Source of the DNA: JAFGHJ01 sp964534175
GTDB lineage: Bacteria > Hydrothermota > UBA3072
Length of the DNA stretch: 64,000 nt
Assembly (NCBI GenBank): GCA_964534175.1
Contig: CAZHNS010000008.1
Span: 14,267-78,266 of the forward strand
Direction of reading: 5' to 3'
Part shown: piece after piece, positions 7,580-16,314 of the stretch
How positions within the stretch are numbered: the stretch's first letter is position 1
Layout: the number at the start of each line of letters is the position of its first letter
Notes under the pieces: model-generated
What the model was told of the DNA's origin: nothing
Database searches by the model: none
What the model saw: the letters and a program-made list of their open reading frames with translations, nothing else
Position numbers and translations under genes: made by a program

Positions 7580-9967
7580 ATGAAGAAGTTTACTTGTTTA
7601 TTTCTAATATTTGTCATTGTCACTTCACTTATCTCGCTGCCGGTCTTGGGTGCTCAGAAGTGGATTCGTCAATCAGAAATCCAACCGAAAATGACAGACG
7701 CTTTCGACCAGAGTGAGATAGCCTTTGGTAATTTCGACGCCACCTACTATTTTCACGGAGCGAGGGATGAAGCAAATAATTATAATGATGGCTGGATACG
7801 GAACTGGCTCCGGAATGCGGGTTCCAGGTGGGGTTGCAGGAATTGGTATGACCCTATAGGTGATTCTATTATGCCTATTAGATTGGGTGGTGCACCTTAC
7901 GGTACAGCAGATGCGAGCACAGTGCAGTTCGCCGTACCGGATTCACTTGGTGTAACTATCCATAAGTACTACAGGTTCCATCCTCCATCCATTATAGTTG
8001 ATGGTATTCCTCTGCAAAGACCTTCGGGAATTGGAGATGAGTACGCTCCGGATAAAGTCTTGGGGACTGCTGATGTGATGGTGGAGGGACATGCAAGGAA
8101 CTGGATGGGACTGGATATTTATTATAGATTGTTAAGCTGGGTTTCCAAACATCATAATCAGTATATAGTTTATGACATAACAGCTGTAAATTCAGGAAAC
8201 ATCGATATGGACGAAGAAATTGAAAGAGAGGGTGAGTCATTAGATAGTTTATACTTTATGAGACAGCTTGAAATGATGCCTAATGATGGAGCCGAGACAA
8301 AATCAGAGTGGTATACATGGACCGGCGTTTATCCCGATTGGGACGAGCCGAGAGATTCTGTGCGTTGTCTTATCTCATACCCTGCTATCGAGTGGGAAAG
8401 GGGAGGAGGTGCCCCCTGGAAAGGTGATCCTCTTGGTTGTTACCTCTGGGAACGTGATTATTTGGATGATCCTTGTTCCGGTGGTGAGGTTACGCTCTAT
8501 GTTCCTACATCCTCTGATGTAGCCATGGGACCTGGTTCGGACCCAATTAATCCGGAGAATCATCCGGAAACTGACGATGTAACCCAGCCGGTGTCACACG
8601 GTAATTGGGGCCCTGATGATTTTGAATATAAACACCATTCCGGTCTTCGTCCGATAACAGGTTCGGATAGTTGGGAAACATGCTATGATGCTATGAAATG
8701 GGGAGAAAAAGCCGATCCCGATTATACTGACTATGTGGATTGGATGACGGGGACTTACCCGAACACCTATCATCCTGTACCACCCGATTTAAGAGGTTAT
8801 GAGAGATGGAACGATCTAAACCAGAATGGTTTGGTCTTCTGGCATGCAATGGCGCAGGCGGGTTATGGGCCTTTCCATCTTGACTATGGTGATTCTCTCA
8901 GAATAGTGTGGGCGCAGTGCGGAGGCCGACTTGATGCAAGAAGTTCGTGGGAACTTGGTCAAGCATGGAAAGATAGTACCATAACATTCGTTACCCAGAG
9001 CGGTGATACGCTCGATATAAATGATATAAGTATGACAGCTCCGTACCTGCCAAACCAGGCAGATACGATTCATATACCTCCAGTGTACAGAAATAATCCC
9101 TGGAGATGGCAGGATGATGGTTACGCGAACGACGCTGCCAACTTAATTAAAGATATGTGGGTTAATTCGACAGTAGATTCTGTTATAAGACATTCGATAA
9201 ACGCTCAGTGGAACTTCGACCATAATTATAAAATTCCAGTTCCGCCGCCGCCGCCTTCCATAGAGGTTACTTCCGGAGCCGACCAGATTAGAATCGACTG
9301 GCGGTATGATGAACCGGCTGATATACCATCCGACCTTGCTGGATTCAAAGTATATCGTTCTGTAGGTAGCAGGGGGTTAGGTCCCTTAATTGACAATGAT
9401 GGTATAGTTGGTGAGTGGGAAGTGATATATGATGCTGGTCCTAATGTAGAAACATTTAGTGATACTACAGCAGTTCGAGGTGGAGATTACTATTACTATG
9501 TTGCCGCGTATGATGACGGGACTCACCCGGAAGCGGAAGAACCGAACGGAGTTACTGGTACTGCTCAGGTGCTCGAAAGTGGAAGATTCCAGAACTATAC
9601 TTTTGGTGTAATAGGTGCCGCTTCTCTTAAAAGACCAACTGGAGATTCGTTATCTCAGATTAGAGTGGTTCCGAATCCCTTTAATGCCGCTTCAAAGAAT
9701 ATGCAGTACGGTGGAGAATCGGATAAGATTAACTTCTTTGATTTGCCGGGAGATTGTACAATCAGAATTTACAACTTTTCAGGTGATTTGATAAAAACCA
9801 TCGAGCATACAGATGGTTCGGGAGACGAAGCCTGGGAGAATCCGACCGGTGAACAGTATCAGGTAACAGGAGCAGGTCAGCACGTTGTGAGTGGTCTCTA
9901 TATTGCTAATATTGTCGATAATGTAACTAACGAGAGTATAAACGTTAAGTTTGTCATAATAAGGTAG
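7580..9967 (+). CDS. Large secreted protein with FN3 and T9SS sorting domains
   Basis: 795-aa exported protein of unknown function. A signal peptide ending LGA is followed by a Trp/Tyr-rich region (about 25-540) with no fold I recognise. A fibronectin-III-like module follows (about 555-660: PPPPSIEVTSGADQIRIDW ... DLAGFKVYRSVG ... YYYYVAAYDDG). The C-terminal sorting domain starts at IRVVPNPFNAAS and ends VKFVIIR. This TonB receptor / FN3-sorting-domain / PorV order recurs in FCB lineages, so a partner or surface-exposed role alongside the receptor is likely. The SD is AAGGAGG and the gene starts 30 bases after the receptor. Acidic Asp-rich loops might bind Ca2+. Confidence 0.75.
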   Translation: MKKFTCLFLIFVIVTSLISLPVLGAQKWIRQSEIQPKMTDAFDQSEIAFGNFDATYYFHGARDEANNYNDGWIRNWLRNAGSRWGCRNWYDPIGDSIMPIRLGGAPYGTADASTVQFAVPDSLGVTIHKYYRFHPPSIIVDGIPLQRPSGIGDEYAPDKVLGTADVMVEGHARNWMGLDIYYRLLSWVSKHHNQYIVYDITAVNSGNIDMDEEIEREGESLDSLYFMRQLEMMPNDGAETKSEWYTWTGVYPDWDEPRDSVRCLISYPAIEWERGGGAPWKGDPLGCYLWERDYLDDPCSGGEVTLYVPTSSDVAMGPGSDPINPENHPETDDVTQPVSHGNWGPDDFEYKHHSGLRPITGSDSWETCYDAMKWGEKADPDYTDYVDWMTGTYPNTYHPVPPDLRGYERWNDLNQNGLVFWHAMAQAGYGPFHLDYGDSLRIVWAQCGGRLDARSSWELGQAWKDSTITFVTQSGDTLDINDISMTAPYLPNQADTIHIPPVYRNNPWRWQDDGYANDAANLIKDMWVNSTVDSVIRHSINAQWNFDHNYKIPVPPPPPSIEVTSGADQIRIDWRYDEPADIPSDLAGFKVYRSVGSRGLGPLIDNDGIVGEWEVIYDAGPNVETFSDTTAVRGGDYYYYVAAYDDGTHPEAEEPNGVTGTAQVLESGRFQNYTFGVIGAASLKRPTGDSLSQIRVVPNPFNAASKNMQYGGESDKINFFDLPGDCTIRIYNFSGDLIKTIEHTDGSGDEAWENPTGEQYQVTGAGQHVVSGLYIANIVDNVTNESINVKFVIIR

Positions 9968-9975
9968 GTGGGAAG

Positions 9976-10998
9976 ATGAGAAAGCTTATTATAATACTTC
10001 ATTTAGTACTCTTACTCCCTGTTTACTCTTTATACGGTCAGGAGGAAGATCAGGTGACGAAAGCCGGGAAGGCAGGTTTCAAATTTATGGACGTTGAAGT
10101 GAGTGCCAGAGCTGCGGGAATGGCTGAGGCATTTACCTTAATAGGGGATGATGCCAATGCCATTTTTCATAACCCTGCTGGTATTGCTCAGATGGAGGAT
10201 AAGCAGGTTGATTTGCTACTTTGTAAAGTAAATTGGATTGCCGAAACTTCGGTAGATGCTCTTGGCTTGGTTGCGAATCTTGGCACCTGGGGCAATGTTG
10301 GTGTTAGTATACTTAATACCAATTATGGAGATGATATTTATGGTACTATTATAGATGAGGACACAGCGAGTGGATATAGAGAGACGGGACCTTTAGATAT
10401 TGGTTCATATGCCGTGGGTGTTTCGTATGCTCGCAGATTGACTGATAAGTTTATGATTGGAGGTAATGCCAGATACTCATACGAGCATTTGGGAGAAAGC
10501 ATGTTTGCTAGTAATATCGATAGAGATTCTACCTGGTTAGAGGAAAACGAGACGAATACAATTGTTTATGATATTGGAACTATCTTTTATACAGGTTTTG
10601 AAAGCCTTAGAGTTGGAATGTCCATTGTTAATTTCTCCCCCGCTCTGCGGTATGAATATACCGAAGGTAGTACTAATTCGTTCGAGTTACCCCTGACCTT
10701 TAGAATGGGTGCTGCTATGGATATTCTGGACCTTCTTGGAGAGCATCCGAATTATTCCTTCCTGGTGGATTTTGAGCTTATTCATCCCCGGGATTTTGCG
10801 AAAAGGTATCATCTGGGAGGAGAGTTAACTCTATTGGATATACTTAAACTGAGAGCAGGTTACAAGTTCGGATACGACGAAGAAGGAGTTGCTTTTGGCG
10901 CTGGTATTAATACAGGTAATGTCAAAGTGGATTACGCCTATAGTGAGTTCGGCGTGTTTGATCTTGTAAACAGGTTTTCACTCAGTCTTGCTTTCTGA
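9976..10998 (+). CDS. PorV/PorQ-family outer-membrane protein
   Basis: 340-aa beta-barrel protein. Signal peptide (about 1-21, ending LYGQ), then the family signature FMDVEVSARAAGMAEAFTLIGDDANAIFHNPAGIA, followed by alternating beta strands and a C-terminal FSLSLAF with terminal Phe. In T9SS organisms PorV shuttles cargo between the translocon and the attachment complex; paralogues of unknown role are common in FCB phyla. It begins eight bases after the T9SS cargo gene and closes the operon before a very strong terminator. I cannot tell whether this is the true PorV or a paralogue dedicated to the neighbouring cargo. Confidence 0.85.
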   Translation: MRKLIIILHLVLLLPVYSLYGQEEDQVTKAGKAGFKFMDVEVSARAAGMAEAFTLIGDDANAIFHNPAGIAQMEDKQVDLLLCKVNWIAETSVDALGLVANLGTWGNVGVSILNTNYGDDIYGTIIDEDTASGYRETGPLDIGSYAVGVSYARRLTDKFMIGGNARYSYEHLGESMFASNIDRDSTWLEENETNTIVYDIGTIFYTGFESLRVGMSIVNFSPALRYEYTEGSTNSFELPLTFRMGAAMDILDLLGEHPNYSFLVDFELIHPRDFAKRYHLGGELTLLDILKLRAGYKFGYDEEGVAFGAGINTGNVKVDYAYSEFGVFDLVNRFSLSLAF

Positions 10999-11026
10999 GG
11001 AGTTAGATAAAGAATAAAGAGTGAAG

Positions 11027-11077
11027 AAAACACAAGAGCTATAAGCGGCCATGGCCGCTTATAGCTCTTGTGTTTTT
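11027..11077 (+). terminator. Terminator: 50-bp perfect palindrome
   Basis: Positions 11027-11050 pair without mismatch with 11053-11076 (24 bp counting the A/T ends, centre CCATGG), followed by T residues. The stem is far longer than a typical terminator, and its A-run/T-run symmetry makes it work in both directions. A longer open frame of the next gene reads through it from the central ATG; that start is not credible. Confidence 0.9.
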
Positions 11078-11137
11078 ATATTAGGACTTGCCATATTTCT
11101 TTCCTTTCATATATTAAAAAAAATTATGGGAGGTAAA

Positions 11138-12280
11138 ATGAAGTTATTCTTATTCGTTTTCTCGTTTACTTTAACAATAATTTTATTTATAAGCGGATGT
11201 GCCGGAGATGAAGGTGTTTATAAGTACTACCGAAAGGTCGCCGTTGACGGTGGATACTCTATTATAGGTGAGTATCCGCTGGGTCCCGAGTTGGGAAATA
11301 AGGGAGAATCATATCGTTTTTTCTATAATAATGAGGGAAAGCTTACAAAAGTAGATCATCTAGTAGGAGGAAAACTTAAAGAAGGGTCTTTTTTTGGAAA
11401 TGATGTTGCCAGGGTAATTATCGAACGTTTAGAGGTATATGAAAAAAGGTCATACTTTGACGCAAATGATATTCCCGTTAGAGATAAATACGGGGTTTTT
11501 TCCACAAGTATACTGTTTGATGAAAACAATAACCCGCTCTCTAAGTTGAATTACGCTAAATATGATGAATTCGCAGAGGATATTTATGGTGTGGCGCAGT
11601 ACTCATTTACTACTAATGAGAAAGGGTTGGTAGAAAAGGTTATTTTTTATGATTTTTCCGGAAAAAGAATAACAAGCCAAGAGGGTGGTTTTGAAACGTG
11701 TTTTACTTATGACGAAAACGGATATTTTTTTGAACGAAGTTATTTTGATTCCAGAGGAAACTTGAGGGAAAACAAAGATGGTGTTGCTGTACTACGAAGG
11801 AAGTTTGATGATAAGGGAAATATAGTAGAAATAAGATACTTCAATGCTAAAGATAAATTAACAGAGGCGGGAGGTGGGGTTGCCATTATACAGCAGAAAT
11901 TCGATGAAGATGGTAATATTATCGAATCGGGATATTTGGGCAAAAATGAAAAATTGAAGGAAAATAATATGGGTGTTGCTATTATGCGGTGTAAGTTTGA
12001 CGCTTACGGAAATATAGTGGAGCAGAAATATTATGACTCATCTGATGAGCTTACGGAGGGAGAATTTTATGGATTCGCTATCAGGCAGTGGGAATATAAT
12101 GAAGATGGGTTGTTAGTGGAGACAAGGTTCTTAGATGTTAATGGAAATTTGACAGACGTTATAAACGAGGAAACGGCAATATTACGAATGAAGTACGATG
12201 CGGATGGAGATCTCGAGCAAGTTTTACGTTTTAATAAAGATGGCAACCCATTGGAAGATTCCTTGACAAACGTTCCCTAA
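11138..12280 (+). CDS. Lipoprotein with tandem ~32-residue repeats
   Basis: 380-aa lipoprotein. The ATG at 11138 follows GGGAGG and opens a signal peptide (MKLFLFVFSFTLT...) with lipobox FISGC, Cys18. The mature protein is built of at least seven repeats of about 32 residues with the pattern A-I-x3-K-F/Y-D-x2-G-N-I-V-E-x2-Y-F-D-x4-L-x-E-x3-G, for example KFDDKGNIVEIRYFN and KFDEDGNIIESGYLG. They resemble YD/YwqK-type beta-hairpin repeats and should fold as an elongated beta-rich solenoid. The function is unknown; a surface-exposed or periplasmic scaffold is plausible. It stands alone between a strong terminator and a convergent gene. Confidence 0.75.
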   Translation: MKLFLFVFSFTLTIILFISGCAGDEGVYKYYRKVAVDGGYSIIGEYPLGPELGNKGESYRFFYNNEGKLTKVDHLVGGKLKEGSFFGNDVARVIIERLEVYEKRSYFDANDIPVRDKYGVFSTSILFDENNNPLSKLNYAKYDEFAEDIYGVAQYSFTTNEKGLVEKVIFYDFSGKRITSQEGGFETCFTYDENGYFFERSYFDSRGNLRENKDGVAVLRRKFDDKGNIVEIRYFNAKDKLTEAGGGVAIIQQKFDEDGNIIESGYLGKNEKLKENNMGVAIMRCKFDAYGNIVEQKYYDSSDELTEGEFYGFAIRQWEYNEDGLLVETRFLDVNGNLTDVINEETAILRMKYDADGDLEQVLRFNKDGNPLEDSLTNVP

Positions 12281-12298
12281 GTTTTCAGGAAGATAATA

Positions 12299-13501
12299 CT
12301 AAATTTTTTCAAGCCTATTCATTATTTCTAGACATCCTCTTGTGTTGTGATAGGGCGCTTTCCATGGACCTACTTTGTTTTCTTCTGATAGGTAAGGCTC
12401 GCCTTTTCTGTTTACCCTGAAAAACCATTCTCCTTTTTTCCTGTCCACAATGTGCTTTTTCACAAAATTCCAGCAATTGGAAGAAGCTTCAAGGAATCTT
12501 TTTTCATTAGATATTTGAAAGGCATTTAGAAATCCGACCATGGCTTCTATCTGAGGCCACCAATGTTTATCTGTATCGAGCACTCCATTTGTGTTTCCAT
12601 CGTTCATTATACCTCCGTCGCTATCCACCCCTTCTTCTAAGGTAATATTTGCTAATCTAAGGGAAGCTTCTTTTATCTTTTCTATCAGGGTTTCATCATT
12701 TGTTAACTCGGTAGCCTTATAGAGAAGCCAACTTCCTTCTATATCGTGTCCGTATGAGAAAATGTCTGATTTTAAATTCCAGAGATCGTCAAAGAAAAGA
12801 TTAAAATGTCCTGTTTTTGAGTCAATTATTTTATTTAGAAAGATATTAATCAATAGTTTTAATTGTTTTTCTAATTTTTCGTTTTCCCATATTCTCAGGA
12901 AATTTGTGTACCCTTCAAGTACATGTAGATGTGTATTCATAGTTTTATTTTCGTTTTTGTCTTTATCGCTCAATCGGACATCTTCTATAGGATTCCATTC
13001 ACGATCACAAGCTTCAAAATAACCGGGGTATTCAGGATCAAAACTATGTTTTTCTATCAATTCAAAAATATCAATTGCCCAGTCTATAGCTTTCCTGTTG
13101 CCGGAGATTTTGTAATATTCAGCTAAAGCATAGATACAAAAAGCCTGAGCATAGATTTGTTTTTTCATGTCAATTGGTTGCCCTTTATAATCAAGCAGCC
13201 AGAAAATTCCCCCTTTTTCATCGTCACTAAAATATCTTACTATATATTGGTATGCACGTTCGGCTAATTCGAGATATCTTTTTTCTTTAAATTTTTCATA
13301 TAGAGCAGAATAGGTCCAGAGTATTCTTGTGTTTAATACTGCCGATTTTGGATAATCCTTGATTATTTCTCCGTTGTTTAAAATCCTGCCTAAAAACCCT
13401 CCGTTCTCTTTGTCGACAGTTTTATCCCAGAAAGGAAGAATATTATTTTTAAGTTCAGTTTCGATTTCTTTATAGTATTTTCTAATATCCATAATTTGCA
13501 T
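12299..13501 (-). CDS. N-acylglucosamine 2-epimerase family, likely cellobiose 2-epimerase
   Basis: 400-aa cytoplasmic (alpha/alpha)6-barrel enzyme. Cellobiose 2-epimerases convert beta-1,4-linked glucose disaccharides to glucosyl-mannose, feeding mannan and cellulose breakdown; this fits the GH5 and GH2 enzymes in the window. Family blocks are visible: MNTHLHVLEGYTNFLRIW, FSYGHDIEGSWLL, DTDKHWWPQIEAMVGF and PYHNTRGCLEIM, supplying the conserved His and aromatic residues of the active site. Length matches the family. No signal peptide. The ATG at 13501 lacks an SD but lies six bases after a TATAAT (minus strand), so it may be leaderless. N-acylglucosamine epimerase activity is the alternative. 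Confidence 0.85.
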   Translation of the reverse strand: MQIMDIRKYYKEIETELKNNILPFWDKTVDKENGGFLGRILNNGEIIKDYPKSAVLNTRILWTYSALYEKFKEKRYLELAERAYQYIVRYFSDDEKGGIFWLLDYKGQPIDMKKQIYAQAFCIYALAEYYKISGNRKAIDWAIDIFELIEKHSFDPEYPGYFEACDREWNPIEDVRLSDKDKNENKTMNTHLHVLEGYTNFLRIWENEKLEKQLKLLINIFLNKIIDSKTGHFNLFFDDLWNLKSDIFSYGHDIEGSWLLYKATELTNDETLIEKIKEASLRLANITLEEGVDSDGGIMNDGNTNGVLDTDKHWWPQIEAMVGFLNAFQISNEKRFLEASSNCWNFVKKHIVDRKKGEWFFRVNRKGEPYLSEENKVGPWKAPYHNTRGCLEIMNRLEKI

Positions 13502-13832
13502 CCATTAATTATATCTTATTTAAAGATTCTTTCGGGATTTGTCAAGGTTATTTTAGCCACGAAGTCACTAAGAGTAGAATGAGTCCAAAGTCAAAACTTA
13601 ATCCCAACCCCTAAATCCAAAATCCTAAATTTAAACCTCATATTACACAGATTGTCACGAGACTTTTTATTTTTAACCACAAAACACACTAAATTTTTAT
13701 TATATTTTTAAAATCTGTTCTCGACATCCAAATTATTCTTACACGGAACTCCTAAACCATTAGATCGTTGGGTCGTTGGAATAGTAAGGAGGTAAAGTTC
13801 CCTAACCAACGAACCCACGACCCAATGGAATG
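13502..13832. repeat. 331-bp gene-free region of degenerate repeat vocabulary
   Basis: No ORF of note. Four short phrase-like styles follow one another: AGCCACGAAGTCACTAAGAG (13555-13574); a CCAAAGTCAAAAC / CCCCTAAATCC / AATCCTAAAT run (13588-13635); TTAACCACAAAACACAC (13673-13689); and an imperfect 23-bp inverted repeat (13757-13779 with 13806-13828, 19 of 23 positions matching) built on the phrase GTCGTTGG. Similar text appears in other gaps of this window. Confidence 0.6.
13757..13828. repeat. Imperfect 23-bp inverted repeat
   Basis: Arms 13757-13779 and 13806-13828 enclose a 26-base loop. The structure lies just beyond the stop codon of the minus-strand lipoprotein gene and could act as its terminator, though no T-run follows. 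The arms look like the same degenerate phrase written in both orientations. Confidence 0.6.
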
Positions 13833-14666
13833 TTATTTCGAGGCAAGATGTATTTTTATCCAAATTTCTTTTTTCTGAGAGTTTCCCGGCGGCCTTTCTC
13901 CCCGTGGCGGTCCTCCTCCTGATCCACCTCCTCCGCCCTGTGGCATATTTCTCCCTCCTGGTGGTCCGCCTTCCGGCCTGTGCCCTCCCCTCATACCCTC
14001 AGGTTTTCCTCCTCCTTGTATTTCGAGGCAAAAACTAATTTCATCTCCGGGGTTTGCTCTGATAGCAAAACTTTCTAATCTTTTAAATCTTAACGGTATT
14101 TTCAATTCGTAAATAAGAATTCCGTTTGAAATACCGTATTCTATAGCCGGACCGTTGGTACCATCTTTTGAGATCGGATCCGAGTCGCCGTTATCATTTA
14201 TTACGGCGAACTTATCTTTTCCCATACTTTCCATATCCATGGAACGGTTTCCTCCCGTTAATCTCATTTCTTTACCTTTGGAGCGTACCTCCGGTAGAGT
14301 CGAGTCTCTCATTTTTGACATCTCGGGGCCTCCTGAGAAAAGAAGTCCTCTTTTTTTATTTTTTCCTCCGGTACTATCCACCCATAGTTTTACTCCCTTC
14401 TTCTTTATCTGTCCACCCAAATTTATATCCCTGGAATAAAAGGTCATATAAAGATAATCGTTATCGTTACATAATTTAAAGTTAAAAGTATTGTCATCAT
14501 CGGTAGAAATAACTGGAATTTCTTCCCAGTCTGTGATTAATCCATCGATATTGATATTGTTTTCCAACCATATACTTTTAGTCTTCAGCGTTTTGTCTGA
14601 GCATCCTGTGTTTAAGAGTATCGCAGTAGATGCAAAAAAAATCGATATTAATATATTTTTCTTCAT
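13833..14666 (-). CDS. Lipoprotein with CBM9/DOMON-like domain and Gly/Pro-rich tail
   Basis: 277-aa lipoprotein: signal peptide MKKNILISIFFAS..., lipobox LNTGC with Cys22. Residues about 32-215 resemble a CBM9/DOMON-like beta sandwich: NINIDGLITDWEEIP at the start, CNDNDYLYMTFYSRD in the middle and a late strand ILIYELKIPLRF. A Gly-Pro-Arg-rich linker (about 222-262: runs of GGG and PPRGERPP) precedes a last strand EIWIKIHLASK. The linker looks like insertion of low-complexity sequence between two final strands. No catalytic motif is visible; a sugar- or haem-binding role is only a guess. It is divergent from thyA. Confidence 0.65.
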   Translation of the reverse strand: MKKNILISIFFASTAILLNTGCSDKTLKTKSIWLENNINIDGLITDWEEIPVISTDDDNTFNFKLCNDNDYLYMTFYSRDINLGGQIKKKGVKLWVDSTGGKNKKRGLLFSGGPEMSKMRDSTLPEVRSKGKEMRLTGGNRSMDMESMGKDKFAVINDNGDSDPISKDGTNGPAIEYGISNGILIYELKIPLRFKRLESFAIRANPGDEISFCLEIQGGGKPEGMRGGHRPEGGPPGGRNMPQGGGGGSGGGPPRGERPPGNSQKKEIWIKIHLASK

Positions 14667-14759
14667 AAAATACCTCTCTTGTATATTGAAATTATTTTTT
14701 AAACCTCTTCAGTCATTTTTTTATTATGACCTACTTGTACCGATTCTGGTTCCGGTTTA

Positions 14760-14787
14760 TTGACAAATTAGGGTTTTATTTTAATAT
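14760..14787 (+). promoter_or_regulatory. Sigma-70 promoter of thyA-like gene
   Basis: TTGACA (14760-14765), a 16-base spacer and TAATAT (14782-14787). Transcription would start about twelve bases before the start codon at 14806, just upstream of the AGGGGGTGAT Shine-Dalgarno site. Confidence 0.65.
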
Positions 14788-14805
14788 TCAAACAGGGGGT
14801 GATGT

Positions 14806-15678
14806 ATGTCATCTGTTAAAAAATCAAAGAAAAATACAAACGGTATACCTGTTTTACATGCGGAAGGTGATTGTATTGCCAGAGCCTGGGAAAATTCTCT
14901 TATCGCGCTTTACGAGCAAGGATGTGATATAAAGACACAATATGATAAACCCGAAGATCCTCCGAGTAAAGACGCGACTATGGTTATAACGATTACGGAT
15001 CCTCTAAGTGAGCCTATGCTTCATAAAGATTTTCCGGCTGGCATTGAATTCCTTCAAGAATATGTAATGGAGGTTTGTGAGGGTATTAAAGATCATTTGG
15101 TACGTGATCCTGATGATCCGGATGATACACGCTGGGAATACACATATCATCAGCGTCTGTTCGCGTACGAAGCTCCAAACGTAAAACCTGTAGATCAGAT
15201 TGAGATTATGTGCCAAAAACTAACCGATAAGTCTTATACAAGAAGAGCGCAGGCTATTACCTGGAAGGTTTGGGAGGACAACGAATGTTATGATCCGCCC
15301 TGTCTCCAGAGTCTTTGGTGCCGGATTGCAGAAGAGGCAGGAGAATCTTATCTGAATATGAATGTTCGTTTTCGTTCAAATGATGCATATAAGGCTGCGT
15401 TTATGAATATATTCGCTCTTGTACAGTTACAGGCTAAGATTGCAAAAAGAATTTCAGAGATTTCGGGTAAAGATATTAAGGTTGGAAGATACTGCCATAT
15501 AGCTGACAGCTATCACATTTACGGTTCTTACTTTGAAGAATTTAAGGGTCGTTTCTTAGGGGCTCTTGAAAAACGTACTTTCGAAGGGCGTACGATGCGA
15601 TATGAAGATTTTCGTGAAATGATGGAAGCCGCCCGCCCGTCGATTATGGAACGGGTTAAGAATATGAAGAGGGAGTAG
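14806..15678 (+). CDS. thyA: Thymidylate synthase family protein (archaeal-like type)
   Basis: 290-aa cytoplasmic protein of the ThyA fold, which methylates dUMP to dTMP with methylene-tetrahydrofolate. The catalytic Cys is C166 in DPPCLQSLWC. The phosphate/uracil-binding block reads MNVRFRSNDAYKAAFMNIFA, in which Asp and Asn are eight residues apart as in classical ThyA, and ADSYHIYGSYFEEF supplies the His and Tyr of the D-x-H-x-Y site with one extra residue. The divergent N-terminus and the RSNDAYKAAFMN block resemble the methanogen-type synthases. A dUMP/dCMP hydroxymethylase activity cannot be excluded. The SD is AGGGGGTGAT. Confidence 0.8.
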   Translation: MSSVKKSKKNTNGIPVLHAEGDCIARAWENSLIALYEQGCDIKTQYDKPEDPPSKDATMVITITDPLSEPMLHKDFPAGIEFLQEYVMEVCEGIKDHLVRDPDDPDDTRWEYTYHQRLFAYEAPNVKPVDQIEIMCQKLTDKSYTRRAQAITWKVWEDNECYDPPCLQSLWCRIAEEAGESYLNMNVRFRSNDAYKAAFMNIFALVQLQAKIAKRISEISGKDIKVGRYCHIADSYHIYGSYFEEFKGRFLGALEKRTFEGRTMRYEDFREMMEAARPSIMERVKNMKRE

Positions 15679-15735
15679 TTTAGGTATCAGGTCTTAGGTT
15701 TTAGTTTTGACTTTGGACCTTGGTAATCTTGTGGT
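15679..15735. repeat. Degenerate repeat text between thyA and ECF promoter
   Basis: Short low-complexity stretch with the phrases AGGTCTTAGGTTTTAG and TTTTGACTTTGGACCTTGG, the reverse-complement style of the text at 13588-13635. It ends just before the ECF-type promoter. Confidence 0.5.
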
Positions 15736-15742
15736 TAAATTT

Positions 15743-15771
15743 GGAACCGATACTTAGTTTACAAGGTCTTA
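15743..15771 (+). promoter_or_regulatory. ECF-sigma promoter 1, upstream of Spy-like/sigma operon
   Basis: GGAACC (15743-15748), 17-base spacer, GTCTTA (15766-15771). This is the classical ECF arrangement (-35 GGAAC, -10 GTC). The block GGAACCGATAC..AGTTT is shared with the promoter at 17294, including the first part of the spacer. It would drive the Spy-like lipoprotein, the ECF factor and the small membrane protein, so the system is probably autoregulated. Confidence 0.8.
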
Positions 15772-15788
15772 TTCAAAAAGGAGGATGT

Positions 15789-16313
15789 ATGTCAAGAAGA
15801 AATGTTATTTTGATGTTATCTTTAACTATATTTACTTTGATAGCGGGTTGCAATCGTGATTTTTCGTCAAAGAGACCCCCAAGATCTCCTTTCGGACACC
15901 GTCATCCGGGAGGACATGGAGATATTTCCGGATTTGGATTTGGTAGGATCGAAAAAATGGCGGAGGAATTAAATTTATCAGAACAGCAGATTGAAGAATT
16001 GAAGGAAATAGAGAAGGAAATGGGCGAAAAACGTTCTCTGATGAGGAAGGAGAGAAAGGATGAAGAAAGTATTAAGATAAAAATTGTTGATCTCATCAGA
16101 AAAGACTCATTATCAAGAGAAGAAGTTTTAAGTTTTATGAATAAGCTGCATTCTTTGAAGGAAGAACACAGAATGCAAATGGATAGTTTAATGGCTGAAA
16201 GATTAGCTAAAATTCATGCTGTTCTTACGAAGGAACAAAGGGAGATATTAGCAAAAAAACTTGAAGAATTCGAGCCTGAGCGAAAATTTAAACCGGTAAA
16301 AGATATAAAGTAA
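15789..16313 (+). CDS. Spy/CpxP/ZraP-like LTxxQ lipoprotein
   Basis: 174-aa periplasmic lipoprotein: signal peptide with lipobox LIAGC, a His/Gly/Pro-rich stretch (PFGHRHPGGHG) that could bind metal, then long charged helices. Two LTxxQ-type motifs are present, LNLSEQQIEELKEI (about 60-73) and LTKEQREIL near the C-terminus, as in Spy, CpxP and ZraP, which are periplasmic chaperones or metal and envelope-stress sensors. AAGGAGG precedes the ATG at 15789; upstream in-frame starts fall inside the promoter. Its stop is followed one base later by the sigma-factor start, so sensing protein and sigma factor are co-translated. Confidence 0.8.
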   Translation: MSRRNVILMLSLTIFTLIAGCNRDFSSKRPPRSPFGHRHPGGHGDISGFGFGRIEKMAEELNLSEQQIEELKEIEKEMGEKRSLMRKERKDEESIKIKIVDLIRKDSLSREEVLSFMNKLHSLKEEHRMQMDSLMAERLAKIHAVLTKEQREILAKKLEEFEPERKFKPVKDIK

Positions 16314-16314
16314 T

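Noticed and set aside
11051..11137. Upstream in-frame start for the repeat lipoprotein
   Set aside because: The ATG is the centre of the terminator palindrome; the ATG at 11138 has an SD and opens a proper lipoprotein signal.
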